A stretch of 45,992 nucleotides of DNA from JBGPHT01 sp041484525. Lineage in GTDB: Bacteria > Acidobacteriota > Terriglobia > Bryobacterales > Bryobacteraceae. A program made the translations under genes and the position numbers. Below the pieces are notes generated by a model. That model was not told the origin of the DNA. It made no database searches and was given only the letters and a program-made list of their open reading frames with translations. Location of the stretch: contig JBGPHT010000052.1 in assembly GCA_041484525.1 (NCBI GenBank), forward strand, positions 1 through 45,992. Reading direction: 5' to 3'. Shown one piece after another: positions 1 to 7,557 of this stretch (the first letter of the stretch is position 1; each line of letters begins with the position of its first letter).

Positions 1-610
1 GAAACTCGGGAGTGCGGATCTCGACCGCGTAGCGGAATTCCGGCGGTAGCGCCGCCAGGAAAGGGTCGAGCCGGTCCAGAAACTGGGGGAGTTCCGCGAA
101 GCTGTTACGGTGGAACACGCCGAACTCGAAGATCAGCACCGCCGTCTGCTCGCGATACGGCAGGAGCGGCCGCAGGAACATCCCGCGCAGGACATGGCTG
201 TCCAGGAACGCCTCATTTTCCCGTCCCGCTTGTGCGCCGTAGCGATCGTGCACTGGAAACATCTTGCACGTGATCTGTTCCGGCACCTTGAACGCGAATC
301 GGAAGCCGGGCGGCGTCTGACCGAAGAGCTTGCGCCAGAATTCCTCGGTGGGGAACTGATAAAACGCGAAGTCGCCGCACACAATTGGAAAAGTCTCGGC
401 ATACTCGCGCAGGCACTCCTGCTCGAAGATCTTCTTGGAAAACCGGCCGCGCGACAGGTACCGCTCGCGCGAGTAAATTTGTCCCAGCCAGCCTTCGTAC
501 TTCCAGGAGCTGCCGCCGATCAAGACGCCTTTCGCCGCCATCGCCCGCAGCTTCTGCGCCAGGCCTTCCCGATCGAACGCCTCACGGTCGTCGAAGAGCG
601 GACCTACCAC
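1..610 (-). CDS. DUF72 family protein, C-terminus cut by window edge
   Basis: The minus-strand frame is open from about 610 to the left edge. It reads GGSSWKYEGWLGQIYSRERY near the start and FRFAFKVPEQITCKMFPVHD further on, which are typical of DUF72 proteins (YecE-like, TIM-barrel fold, function unknown). The chosen GTG at 610 overlaps the stop of the upstream gamma-glutamyltranspeptidase gene, which suggests co-transcription. An ATG at 541 would drop about 23 residues that the family usually has (PLFDDREAFDREGLAQKLRA). About 200 residues are visible and the C-terminus is missing. The family assignment is secure; the exact start is not, as no clear ribosome binding site is seen. Confidence 0.85.
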   Translation of the reverse strand, partial: MVGPLFDDREAFDREGLAQKLRAMAAKGVLIGGSSWKYEGWLGQIYSRERYLSRGRFSKKIFEQECLREYAETFPIVCGDFAFYQFPTEEFWRKLFGQTPPGFRFAFKVPEQITCKMFPVHDRYGAQAGRENEAFLDSHVLRGMFLRPLLPYREQTAVLIFEFGVFHRNSFAELPQFLDRLDPFLAALPPEFRYAVEIRTPEF

Positions 611-2433
611 GCCTGCGAGGCCCGATAGTAATACGGGTCGGCGCCGGCTTCCACCATGCCGTCGGGCCACAGCCGGACGAAAACGGGCGCAGCGCCTGAG
701 GCGTATCGCGTCCGCATCTCCACCACGTGTTTGCGCCGCTGCAGCTCCGCCACCACGGCCTGGGCGGTGCGCTCGTCCAGCAGCAGACTGCCGGGCGACA
801 TGGCATGGTTATCGAAACTCGAAACCAGGTGCTCGGTCTGGAAGCGCGGCGCCTCCACCGCCTGTTGCGAGTTCATGCCGAACTCCGCGGCGTAGAACAG
901 TACCTGCAGCAGCGCCTGGTCCTGGTTGTCGCCGCCGGGCGTCGAAAACGCCATCACGGTGCGATCGGGCTTCACCACCAGCGTGGGGCTCAGCGTCACG
1001 CGCGGGCGCTTGCCGCCGGCTAGCTCGTTCGGATGTCCCGGCACCAGCAGAAAACTCTGCGCGCGCTCTGTCAGCGGAATCCCCGTGTCGCCCGCGATCA
1101 CCGCCGGCATCCACGCGCCCGAGGGCGTAATCGAAATCGCCACGCCGTCTTTGTCGATCGCATCCACGCACGTCGTGTCCTTCGCCAGCAGCGCGTCGGG
1201 AATCGGATAGCGCGCGATGTTGGCGTAGAAGGGGTGAACCGGCGGGTTGTCGCCAATCTTCCCCGGCCGGAAATCGAGCGACGCCATCTCGCCGATCAGC
1301 TTGCGCCGCTCGGCGCCATACGCTTTCGAGAGCAGCGTTTCGGCCGGGATCTTGACGAACTTCGGATCGCCGTAATACGTATCGCGGTCTGCATACGCCA
1401 GCTTGAGCGACTCCACCAGCGTGTGGATGTAGTCCGCCGAATTCAGCTTGAGACCCTGCAGGTTGACGCCCTCCAGGATGTTCAACGCCTCGATCAGCGA
1501 TGGTCCCTGGCTCCAGAACCCCGGCTTGTAAACGGTGTAGCCGTGGAACGTGGTGGAGACGGCCTCCTCCGGCTCCAGCCGGAAGCTTGCCATGTCTTCG
1601 TAGCGCAGCAATCCGCCCTGCTGCTTCATGAACTCGTCGATCTTGTGCGCGATCTCTCCGCGATAGAAATAGTCGCGCACCGCGTCGATCGCCTTGGCGC
1701 GGGTCGCCCCGCCCGCCAGCGCCTTCTTCTCCACGGCGGCCATGGTGCGCAGCGTGCGCGCCAGGTCGAGCTGGCGGAAGATGTCGCCGATACGCGGCAC
1801 CTGCCCGTTGGCCAGGAAGACCTTTTTCGAAGTGGGCCAGGCTTCGAGATACCGTACGCTGCGCTCGAGCGAGAACACGCGCAGGTCGTCGAGGGGGAAA
1901 CCGTCGGCGAGCTCGATGGCGGGCTCGACGGCCTCGGCAAACGATTTCGTTCCGAATTCCCGCAGCGTCACCAGTCCCGCTTCCACCATCCCCGGCACCA
2001 GCGCCGAGAGCACGCCCGCCACCGGCACCCAGTTCTTCATGCCGTTGGCTTCGGGCGGCGAAACCACTTCCTCGGGCGTCAACTGGTGCTGGCGAAAGAA
2101 GTCGGCGGTGGCGAGCTTCGGCATGGTGCCGACGCCTGCGATGGCGTATACCTTGCCGGCCTTCGTGCGCACCAGGATGGGCGCTTCGCCGCCCAATCCG
2201 AAATGCGAAAACTCCGTGACGGACGCGGCGAACATGGTGGCGATCCCGGCATCCACGGCGTTTCCGCCGCTGAAGTACATGCGCATGCCCGCCTCGGTGG
2301 CGTACTCGGTGCCGGCTGCCACTGCGCCCCGCGTACCGCGCGAGGGCATACGAACCGACCGCTCGCGCCTCTGCTGCTGCGCCGCCGCTGCCGCCAGCAG
2401 GACTGCCAATAGAACCGCCAGTCTGAGTTTCAT
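604..2433 (-). CDS. ggt: gamma-glutamyltranspeptidase, secreted
   Basis: A 609-residue Ntn-hydrolase of the gamma-glutamyltransferase family, which cleaves or transfers the gamma-glutamyl group of glutathione and related compounds, usually in the periplasm. The ATG at 2433 follows GGAAGA by 7 bases and starts a signal peptide (MKLRLAVLLAVLLAAAAAQ). In-frame codons up to 2529 lie outside it and are unlikely to be used. The self-cleavage region reads KDTTCVDAIDKDGVAISITP; the first Thr of TT is the expected nucleophile. Where many relatives have TTH, this protein has TTC. FSGGNAVDAGIA and FGLGGEAPILV are other family segments. The stop overlaps the start of the DUF72 gene. Confidence 0.92.
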   Translation of the reverse strand: MKLRLAVLLAVLLAAAAAQQQRRERSVRMPSRGTRGAVAAGTEYATEAGMRMYFSGGNAVDAGIATMFAASVTEFSHFGLGGEAPILVRTKAGKVYAIAGVGTMPKLATADFFRQHQLTPEEVVSPPEANGMKNWVPVAGVLSALVPGMVEAGLVTLREFGTKSFAEAVEPAIELADGFPLDDLRVFSLERSVRYLEAWPTSKKVFLANGQVPRIGDIFRQLDLARTLRTMAAVEKKALAGGATRAKAIDAVRDYFYRGEIAHKIDEFMKQQGGLLRYEDMASFRLEPEEAVSTTFHGYTVYKPGFWSQGPSLIEALNILEGVNLQGLKLNSADYIHTLVESLKLAYADRDTYYGDPKFVKIPAETLLSKAYGAERRKLIGEMASLDFRPGKIGDNPPVHPFYANIARYPIPDALLAKDTTCVDAIDKDGVAISITPSGAWMPAVIAGDTGIPLTERAQSFLLVPGHPNELAGGKRPRVTLSPTLVVKPDRTVMAFSTPGGDNQDQALLQVLFYAAEFGMNSQQAVEAPRFQTEHLVSSFDNHAMSPGSLLLDERTAQAVVAELQRRKHVVEMRTRYASGAAPVFVRLWPDGMVEAGADPYYYRASQAW

Positions 2434-2492
2434 ACGAATTCTTCCATTGTAGACCCGATCTGCGGTATCGCCGGGTTCGCCGGTCGCCGCGC

Positions 2493-2498
2493 TATAAT
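2493..2498 (+). promoter_or_regulatory. sigma-70 -10 box for zinc-ribbon/dinB genes
   Basis: A perfect TATAAT lies about 65 bases before the ATG of the small zinc-ribbon gene, in the divergent region with ggt. No good -35 box is seen at the usual distance. Transcription would begin near 2505. Confidence 0.5.
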
Positions 2499-2562
2499 CG
2501 ATCCGTCCGTGCCAGACCCTGAGCCGCAAGCACCGCCCAAGCGTAAACAGGAGGACGAGCCG

Positions 2563-2664
2563 ATGCTCTACTGCCCCGTCTGTTCGACGCGCCTCACCGA
2601 GCTCAAGTGTAAGCTGGTGTGCGCGAAGTGCGGCTATTACATGAGCTGCGCGGATTACTATTGA
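2563..2664 (+). CDS. small zinc-ribbon protein, 33 aa
   Basis: This short gene is easy to miss. It reads MLYCPVCSTRLTELKCKLVC and then AKCGYYMSCADYY before TGA. Two CxxC pairs (C4/C7 and C20/C23), with C16 and C30 besides, make a minimal zinc ribbon. The start is well supported: AGGAGG at 2549-2554 sits 8 bases before the ATG. A longer GTG reading from 2509 is in frame but lacks a ribosome binding site. The DinB-fold gene begins 5 bases after the stop, so the two are probably one operon. Small zinc ribbons beside DinB genes fit my recollection of Acidobacteria, but no function can be given. Confidence 0.75.
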   Translation: MLYCPVCSTRLTELKCKLVCAKCGYYMSCADYY

Positions 2665-2669
2665 CTACG

Positions 2670-3155
2670 ATGTCCGATCTTCCCGCACTACTCGAACGTT
2701 ACCGCCGCGGCGCCGAGGTGCTGGCCATGGTCCTGACCGGCGTCTTCGGCGACGAGGAGGATTTCGCGCCCGCGCCGGGCAAGTGGAGCGTCCGCCAGAT
2801 TGTCGCCCACCTGGCCGATGCCGAACTGGTGGGCGCGCACCGTTTCCGCCAGGTGATCGCGGAGGACAACCCGACGCTCATCGCCTTCGACCAGGACAAG
2901 TGGTCCGCCAACCTCGACTACGCGCGCCGTAAGCCGAAGACGTCGCTCGAGACCTTCCGCCGCATCCGCGCCGAAAACTACGAGCTGTTGAAGGAGCTGC
3001 CGGAAGGCGCCTTCGACCGCGCCGGCAACCACACCGAGAACGGTCCCATGACGCTGCGCCGGCTACTGGAGGGCTACGCCGGCCACGCCGAATCGCACGC
3101 CCGCCAGTTGCAGGAGATCCGCGAAGAGTACAAAAGGGTCAAGGGGAAGAAGTAG
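2670..3155 (+). CDS. DinB-fold metal-dependent protein
   Basis: A 161-residue four-helix DinB/DUF664-type protein. The PGKWSVRQIVAHLADAE segment gives the first metal-binding His (about H47), and GHAESHARQL near the end supplies the HxxxH pair. Relatives include thiol-dependent transferases and many proteins of unknown substrate, so no reaction is assigned. The ATG at 2670 is 5 bases after the zinc-ribbon stop; upstream in-frame codons overlap that gene and are unlikely to be used. The 3' end overlaps the convergent CPBP gene by 17 bases. Confidence 0.85.
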   Translation: MSDLPALLERYRRGAEVLAMVLTGVFGDEEDFAPAPGKWSVRQIVAHLADAELVGAHRFRQVIAEDNPTLIAFDQDKWSANLDYARRKPKTSLETFRRIRAENYELLKELPEGAFDRAGNHTENGPMTLRRLLEGYAGHAESHARQLQEIREEYKRVKGKK

Positions 3156-3969
3156 CCTTCGCGGCCTCGAGCCGCCCACGAGTGGCTACCGCGAGACATG
3201 CGGCCGCTGCCAGCGACGCGCCCGCCAGGATCCAATCGGCGTGATCGCGCGTCTTCGCCGTTGCCAACAGCCCGCCGAGCCATATCGACGTTGTGTTGAA
3301 AGTGGCGTGCATGAGCACCGTGACCGCGATGCTCTCGCGCGAAATATTCCACCCGAACGTCATCACGACGGAGAGCCCGATCAGAATCGCGGCATACACC
3401 GGCGGCGATACGCTCTCCCACTGTTTGAGTAGAAACAGCGGAGCGTGCCACCCCGCCCACAAGAAGCCAAGGACCAGCGAGGCGCGAACCGGGCCCAGCC
3501 GCGCCTGCATCCGCGGCAGCGCAAATCCGCGCCATCCCGGCTCCTCGAAGAGCGGTCCGCCCAGCAGCGTGGACCAGTTGAACACGCCCAGCGACGCGAA
3601 CACTTTCCAGTTCAGACTTGCGGGCGGACTCAGGCTGAGCAGCAGTGCGGGCAAAATCGAGTAGGTGACGATTGTCAGCGCCGGGCCCGCGATCGCGCCC
3701 AACGCGAACCTTTTCCAACTCGTGCGAAACCGGAAGGCGCGCAGATTCCCTTCCGTGCGCCACTGCGCAATCAGCGCCGCCAGCGTGGGTCCGAGTGTCC
3801 CCACCACAGACCAGGCGATTGAAATGTTGACGTGAAGCACGCCCACGCCGGCGCGTGAGAGCACCAGCGGCGCAAACAGCACCCACGAGATCGCATACGC
3901 GAGCAAAAAGTAAAGGAGGAGCGCGCGGTTCTGTTGGTGGGGAATTCGCGACGCTATTGGATCCGACAA
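3139..3969 (-). CDS. CPBP family intramembrane metalloprotease
   Basis: A 276-residue multi-pass membrane protein of the CPBP/Abi (type II CAAX endopeptidase) family. The glutamate motif is FEEPGWRGFALPR (EExxxR), followed by FLWAGWHAP (FxxxH) and HATFN, the three conserved active-site segments. Family members cleave within the membrane, and some give immunity to bacteriocins; the substrate here is unknown. The start is a TTG at 3969 preceded by AAAGG at 6 bases, with no ATG nearby. It is divergent from the aminotransferase gene at 4014, with only 44 bases between them. Confidence 0.88.
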   Translation of the reverse strand: MSDPIASRIPHQQNRALLLYFLLAYAISWVLFAPLVLSRAGVGVLHVNISIAWSVVGTLGPTLAALIAQWRTEGNLRAFRFRTSWKRFALGAIAGPALTIVTYSILPALLLSLSPPASLNWKVFASLGVFNWSTLLGGPLFEEPGWRGFALPRMQARLGPVRASLVLGFLWAGWHAPLFLLKQWESVSPPVYAAILIGLSVVMTFGWNISRESIAVTVLMHATFNTTSIWLGGLLATAKTRDHADWILAGASLAAAACLAVATRGRLEAAKATSSP

Positions 3970-4013
3970 GAAACGCCTTTCCGCTCCGATGATATACCGT
4001 ACACTGGTCGTTT

Positions 4014-5135
4014 ATGCCAGAGTCCTACGCACCCCTGAAAGCTCCCCAGCGCCTGCTGTTCGGCCCTGGCCCGAGCATGGTGGCGCCGCGCGTCTACGCC
4101 GCCATGGCGCAGAACGTGGTGGGGCATCTCGATCCGTTCTTTTTCCAGGTGACGGGTGAAATCCGCACGCTGCTCGGCTACGCCTACTCGACGAAGAACG
4201 AATTCAACCTCGCCGTTTCCGGCACCGGCAGCTCCGGCATGGAGGCTGCCGTGGCCAACTTCGTCGAACCGGGCCAGAAGTTTGCGCTCCTGACCAACGG
4301 CTTCTTCGGCGACCGCCTGGGCGAAATGGCGCGCCGCCACCGCGCCGAAGTCGTACGCCTGGCCAAAGACTGGGGCCAGCCGTACGACTCGCAGGAAGTG
4401 CGTGAGTTCATTCGTCGCGAGCGGCCGCAGATCGTCGCCTTCGTGCAGGCCGAGACCTCGACCGGCATGTTCAACCAAGCCCTGCCGATCTGCGAAGCGG
4501 CGCATGAAGTCGACGCGCTGACCATCGCCGATTGCGTCACTTCGCTCGGCGGCATGCCGGTAATGGTCGACGAAAACGGCATCGATATCGCGTACAGTTG
4601 CACGCAGAAGGGCCTGGGCTGTCCGCCTGGACTGGCGCCCATGACGGTCTCCCCGCGCGCCCTCGATCGCTTGAAGGCGCGCACCGCGCTGCTCGGCACG
4701 TGGTATCTGGATCTCAGGCTTCTCGACGATTACTATACCGGCAAGAAGTATCACCACACCGCGTCCGCCACGCTGTTCTATGCGCTGCGCGAGGGGCTTG
4801 CGCTGGTGGCGGAGGAGGGCCGCGAGAATCGTTGGGAGCGCCATCGCCGGAATCACCAGGCCTTCGTCGCGGGGATCGAGGCGATGGGTTTGGAGATGCA
4901 CGTCGCCGATCCGGCGAACCGCCTGTGGACGCTGAATACGCCGCGCGTGCCGGCGGGTGTGGACGACGCCAAGGTGCGGCAATACCTGCTCGAAAAGTGC
5001 AACGTGGAAATCGCCGGCGGATTCGGTCCGCTGGCAGGCAAGGTCTTTCGCATTGGATTGATGGGCTACGGCTCGACGTCGGAGAACGTGCAGTTTATTT
5101 TGGAAGCGCTGCAAGCTGCGATCAAGGCGGGGTGA
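4014..5135 (+). CDS. class V aminotransferase, alanine-glyoxylate/serine-pyruvate type
   Basis: A 373-residue PLP enzyme of fold type I. The N-terminal LLFGPGPSMVAPRV, the TGSSGMEAAV phosphate-binding segment, IADCVTSLGG (PLP-contacting Asp about 173) and CTQKGLGCPPG (Schiff-base Lys199) match the AGXT/serine-pyruvate aminotransferase group. These use glyoxylate or pyruvate as amino acceptor in glycine/serine metabolism; the exact substrate pair cannot be told from sequence. The ATG follows a TATA-like stretch (GATATACC) in the short divergent region with the CPBP gene, so the leader is probably very short. The length is normal for the family. Confidence 0.9.
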   Translation: MPESYAPLKAPQRLLFGPGPSMVAPRVYAAMAQNVVGHLDPFFFQVTGEIRTLLGYAYSTKNEFNLAVSGTGSSGMEAAVANFVEPGQKFALLTNGFFGDRLGEMARRHRAEVVRLAKDWGQPYDSQEVREFIRRERPQIVAFVQAETSTGMFNQALPICEAAHEVDALTIADCVTSLGGMPVMVDENGIDIAYSCTQKGLGCPPGLAPMTVSPRALDRLKARTALLGTWYLDLRLLDDYYTGKKYHHTASATLFYALREGLALVAEEGRENRWERHRRNHQAFVAGIEAMGLEMHVADPANRLWTLNTPRVPAGVDDAKVRQYLLEKCNVEIAGGFGPLAGKVFRIGLMGYGSTSENVQFILEALQAAIKAG

Positions 5136-5413
5136 TCGGGGCTGTGTTCGACTCCCACCTGCTGAGCACCCGTCGTTCTGGGCTAGACCAGGGCTAGAGA
5201 CCGAAATACCGTCCACTTAACGCCTTGGGCGTCTGCAACGCTCTTGCCGGCGTTTCGTCCAATCGGGAGGCCCGCGCCTCATTCCCCGTGCCGTGAGCGG
5301 AGCGACAGAGGAGTCCGGGCGTTATACGCTAGAGTTGCCTAAGCGACCACTTTCGAGTAATTCAGCTTTTGGCCCGGCCGGGGAGTGTAAACTGAAAAGT
5401 AGCAGGCGAGGTT
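5136..5413. other. intergenic region before the toxin-antitoxin islet
   Basis: No gene is seen in these 278 bases. A small hairpin, ACGCC-TTG-GGCGT, near 5220 could end aminotransferase transcription. A partial direct repeat of GGGCTAGA lies near 5180. Base use becomes less GC-rich towards 5340-5413, where the antitoxin promoter must lie (TGTAAACT near 5386 is a possible -10). Confidence 0.4.
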
Positions 5414-5788
5414 ATGGACTATACGATTAGCAACAATGCCAAACTGTTCGATGCTATCCTTCAGGTCCTAAACGAACATCAGAACGAGGCGGGAGTCATC
5501 GAAGCCCTTGAAGATTTGAAGGCAGCCAAGGTGAACTATGTTCAGCGAAGCATCGATCACATGGTGAGTTGCCTCTTCCTTGCCATCCATGATCTCGTTG
5601 TCCATCCGCCGAGCAAAGAACTGTGGAGCGACCTCAGGTCTGTGATCCATCAGTATTATGTAGGGACCCTACAGGCAGGCCCAAAGCTCAGCGATCTGGC
5701 ACATCAGTATGAAAGTAGTGGCGGCCAGTTGCTGTCTCACGACGAGATCCTCAAAGAAGTCGACGAGCGGCGGGGCTCATCTCGGTAG
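5414..5788 (+). CDS. putative antitoxin paired with PIN toxin
   Basis: A 124-residue, apparently all-helical protein that I do not recognise as a named family. It directly precedes a PIN-domain gene (7 bases between stop and start), the usual order for type II toxin-antitoxin pairs. The C-terminal tail LSHDEILKEVDERRGSSR is polar and could be the segment that wraps the toxin. No ribbon-helix-helix or AbrB-type DNA-binding motif is obvious at the N-terminus, which makes it unlike VapB. Codons are less GC-biased than in the neighbours, suggesting acquisition. The antitoxin role rests on position only. Confidence 0.6.
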   Translation: MDYTISNNAKLFDAILQVLNEHQNEAGVIEALEDLKAAKVNYVQRSIDHMVSCLFLAIHDLVVHPPSKELWSDLRSVIHQYYVGTLQAGPKLSDLAHQYESSGGQLLSHDEILKEVDERRGSSR

Positions 5789-5795
5789 GCGCACA

Positions 5796-6210
5796 TTGGC
5801 CGAACGCACATTTCTCGACACCAGCGTGCTTCTCGCAGCTCACCACGGCAAGCCGTCTCAGCGGAATCGGTGCTTGGCAATTGTAGACGATAGCGATCGG
5901 TTTTTTGTAGCGAGTCCCTTCCTCTACTTGGAGACGGTTCCAAAGGCGATTTATCATCGAAACGAGCAAGAGATTGAGTTTTATAGGACCTATTTTGACA
6001 ACGTCCGTATCTGGATCAATGACCTCGAGTCGATTCTCAGGATCGCGCGTGAAGAATCTGAACGTTGCGGGCTAGCTGCGATGGATGCCCTGCATGTGGC
6101 CACGGCTCATCTGGCCGAGGCCGAGGTCCTATATATATACTTTGGAGCGAAACCAGAAGCCAATCCATCGAACGAGTCTGGTGCGCGTGGTTTCAGTCGA
6201 TTCCGAATGA
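5796..6210 (+). pseudogene. PIN-domain toxin, frameshifted at a TA repeat
   Basis: VapC-like PIN-domain ribonuclease. From the TTG at 5796 it reads LAERTFLDTSVLLAAHHG (Asp8), YLETVPK (Glu46) and MDALHVATAHLAEAE (Asp97), the expected acidic residues. At a (TA)5 tract (6130-6139) the frame leaves the family: the open frame continues with unrelated residues to 6332. The frame reached by gaining two bases, or losing one, reads TLERNQKPIHRTSLVRVVSV and stops at 6210. That is the normal PIN C-terminus, with the final T-x-E motif. The toxin is therefore broken, switched off by repeat slippage, or affected by a sequencing error. The first 29 codons of the long open frame (from 5709) overlap the antitoxin gene and are not part of it. 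Confidence 0.75.
6130..6139 (+). repeat. (TA)5 tract at the toxin frameshift
   Basis: Five TA units inside the PIN gene, exactly where the family-like reading changes frame. One more unit would restore the full-length toxin. Confidence 0.7.
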
Positions 6211-6384
6211 AGAACCGTCCTCTAAAACCGAATAACAACTCGCTTACCGGTGCATCTAGCCCAAAGTGGACCGGCTCACTTGGCTGCGTGATAGGCATTC
6301 CTGCGGAAGCGCCCGCTCCCGCCAGGAGTTGAGGAACCGGCGGTCGGACTACTCTCGATCTCCGTCAAGTGAACCGCCTCCGCC

Positions 6385-6606
6385 CTACACCACGTGCCGC
6401 TTCGTCCGTTCTAACAACTCCGTGGCCCGCGCCAGCGCTTTCTGCTCCGCCTCTTCGCGCGTTGCCCCCGTGGTCCGGCAAAGACCCGCGCCGGGCGACA
6501 CGTTGTCGGCCTTGCAGTGCCACTCGGTGCCGATGCGGTAGCTGGCAAGGTTCACTTGCCAGCCCGCCACTTCCAGCTTACGCTCCTGAAATTCTTCGGC
6601 TTTCAT
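6385..6606 (-). CDS. conserved hypothetical protein, 73 aa
   Basis: A small soluble protein starting MKAEEFQERKLEVAGWQVNL, with EWHCKADNVSPGAGLCR in the middle and an Ala/Glu-rich helix (TREEAEQKALARATELLERT) at the end. I do not recognise a named family. The start codon lies 2 bases after the stop of the rhodanese gene, with a purine-rich AAAGGGTG before it, so it is very likely the second gene of that operon. The two cysteines are not in a CxxC arrangement. A role linked to the sulfurtransferase is only suggested by position. Confidence 0.7.
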   Translation of the reverse strand: MKAEEFQERKLEVAGWQVNLASYRIGTEWHCKADNVSPGAGLCRTTGATREEAEQKALARATELLERTKRHVV

Positions 6607-6608
6607 GT

Positions 6609-7475
6609 TCACCCTTTGGCGACGCTGACCGCCGCGCCCTTCTCCACCGGTGCGCCCACCAGGTTGCCCCACTCGGTCCACGACCCGTCATAGTTGGTGA
6701 CGTTGTTGAGCCCGAGCAGGTACTTCAGCACGAACCAGGTGTGGCTCGACCGCTCGCCGATGCGGCAATACGCGATCACCGGCTTCGTGCCGTCGATGCC
6801 CTCGCCGCCGTAGAGTGCCGTCAAGTCGTCCGCCGATTTGAACGTGCCGTCTTCGTTGCACGCCTTGCCCCACGGAATGCTGCGCGCTCCCGGCACGTGC
6901 CCGCCGCGCTGGCAAGTCTCCGGCAGTCCCGGCGGCGCCAGGATCTCGCCCGAAAATTCCTGCGGACTGCGCACATCCACCATTTGCGACGAGCGCTGCG
7001 CAGACGCCGCCTGCACCTGCGGCAGGAAGGCGCGCAGGCTGGTGTCGGCGTCCTTGGCCTTATAGCTGGCGCGCTGCACCTGCGGCGTTTCGGTCGAAAG
7101 CTCGCGGCCTTCCGCCAGCCACTTCTTCCGTCCGCCGTTCATCAAGCGGACGCCTTTGTGCCCGTAGATTTTCGCCTGCCACAGCGCCCACGCGGCGAAC
7201 CAGTTGTTGTTGTCCCCATAGATGACCAGCGTAGTATCGGGCTTCACGCCGGAGGCTGACATCAGCTCTTCGAACTGCTCCTTGGATAGAATGTCGCGCC
7301 GCAGCGTGTCGCACAATTGTGTGTTCCACGCCCATGCCAACGCGCCCGGCACGTGTCCTTCGTCATAGGCCTTCGTATCTACATCGACCTCGACCACCCT
7401 CACGTTTGCGTCTTTGACGTGGCTGATTACCCAGTCGGTCGAGACCAGGGATTCGGGATGTGCGTATTCGGCCAT
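6609..7475 (-). CDS. sulfurtransferase, two rhodanese domains
   Basis: A 288-residue thiosulfate/3-mercaptopyruvate sulfurtransferase. The N-terminal rhodanese domain (about 1-125) has YGDNNNWFA where the active loop would be; with Asp in place of Cys it is inactive, as usual in this family. The C-terminal domain (about 160-285) has the catalytic loop YCRIGERSSH, with Cys237 expected to carry the persulfide. The CRxGxRS loop resembles thiosulfate more than mercaptopyruvate sulfurtransferases. The ATG is preceded by AGGAGG at 8 bases, a strong start. It heads a two-gene operon with the 73-residue protein. Confidence 0.93.
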   Translation of the reverse strand: MAEYAHPESLVSTDWVISHVKDANVRVVEVDVDTKAYDEGHVPGALAWAWNTQLCDTLRRDILSKEQFEELMSASGVKPDTTLVIYGDNNNWFAAWALWQAKIYGHKGVRLMNGGRKKWLAEGRELSTETPQVQRASYKAKDADTSLRAFLPQVQAASAQRSSQMVDVRSPQEFSGEILAPPGLPETCQRGGHVPGARSIPWGKACNEDGTFKSADDLTALYGGEGIDGTKPVIAYCRIGERSSHTWFVLKYLLGLNNVTNYDGSWTEWGNLVGAPVEKGAAVSVAKG

Positions 7476-7557
7476 AAAATTTCCTCCTGAGATGTAGTGA
7501 TGTCCTGATTATATAGCGCAATCCGCGGGCATCCGCGTTGAGCAGCGATCCGGCGCC

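Noticed and set aside
1033..2412. 459-codon plus-strand open frame opposite ggt
   Set aside because: No recognisable domain and overlaps the whole gamma-glutamyltranspeptidase gene.
5150..5175. TTCGACTCCCAC as the T-arm of a tRNA or an att site
   Set aside because: The flanking five bases do not pair well and no acceptor or anticodon stem is present.
3954..5216. 420-codon minus-strand open frame opposite the class V aminotransferase
   Set aside because: Composition of a reverse-strand shadow; the aminotransferase has full PLP motifs.
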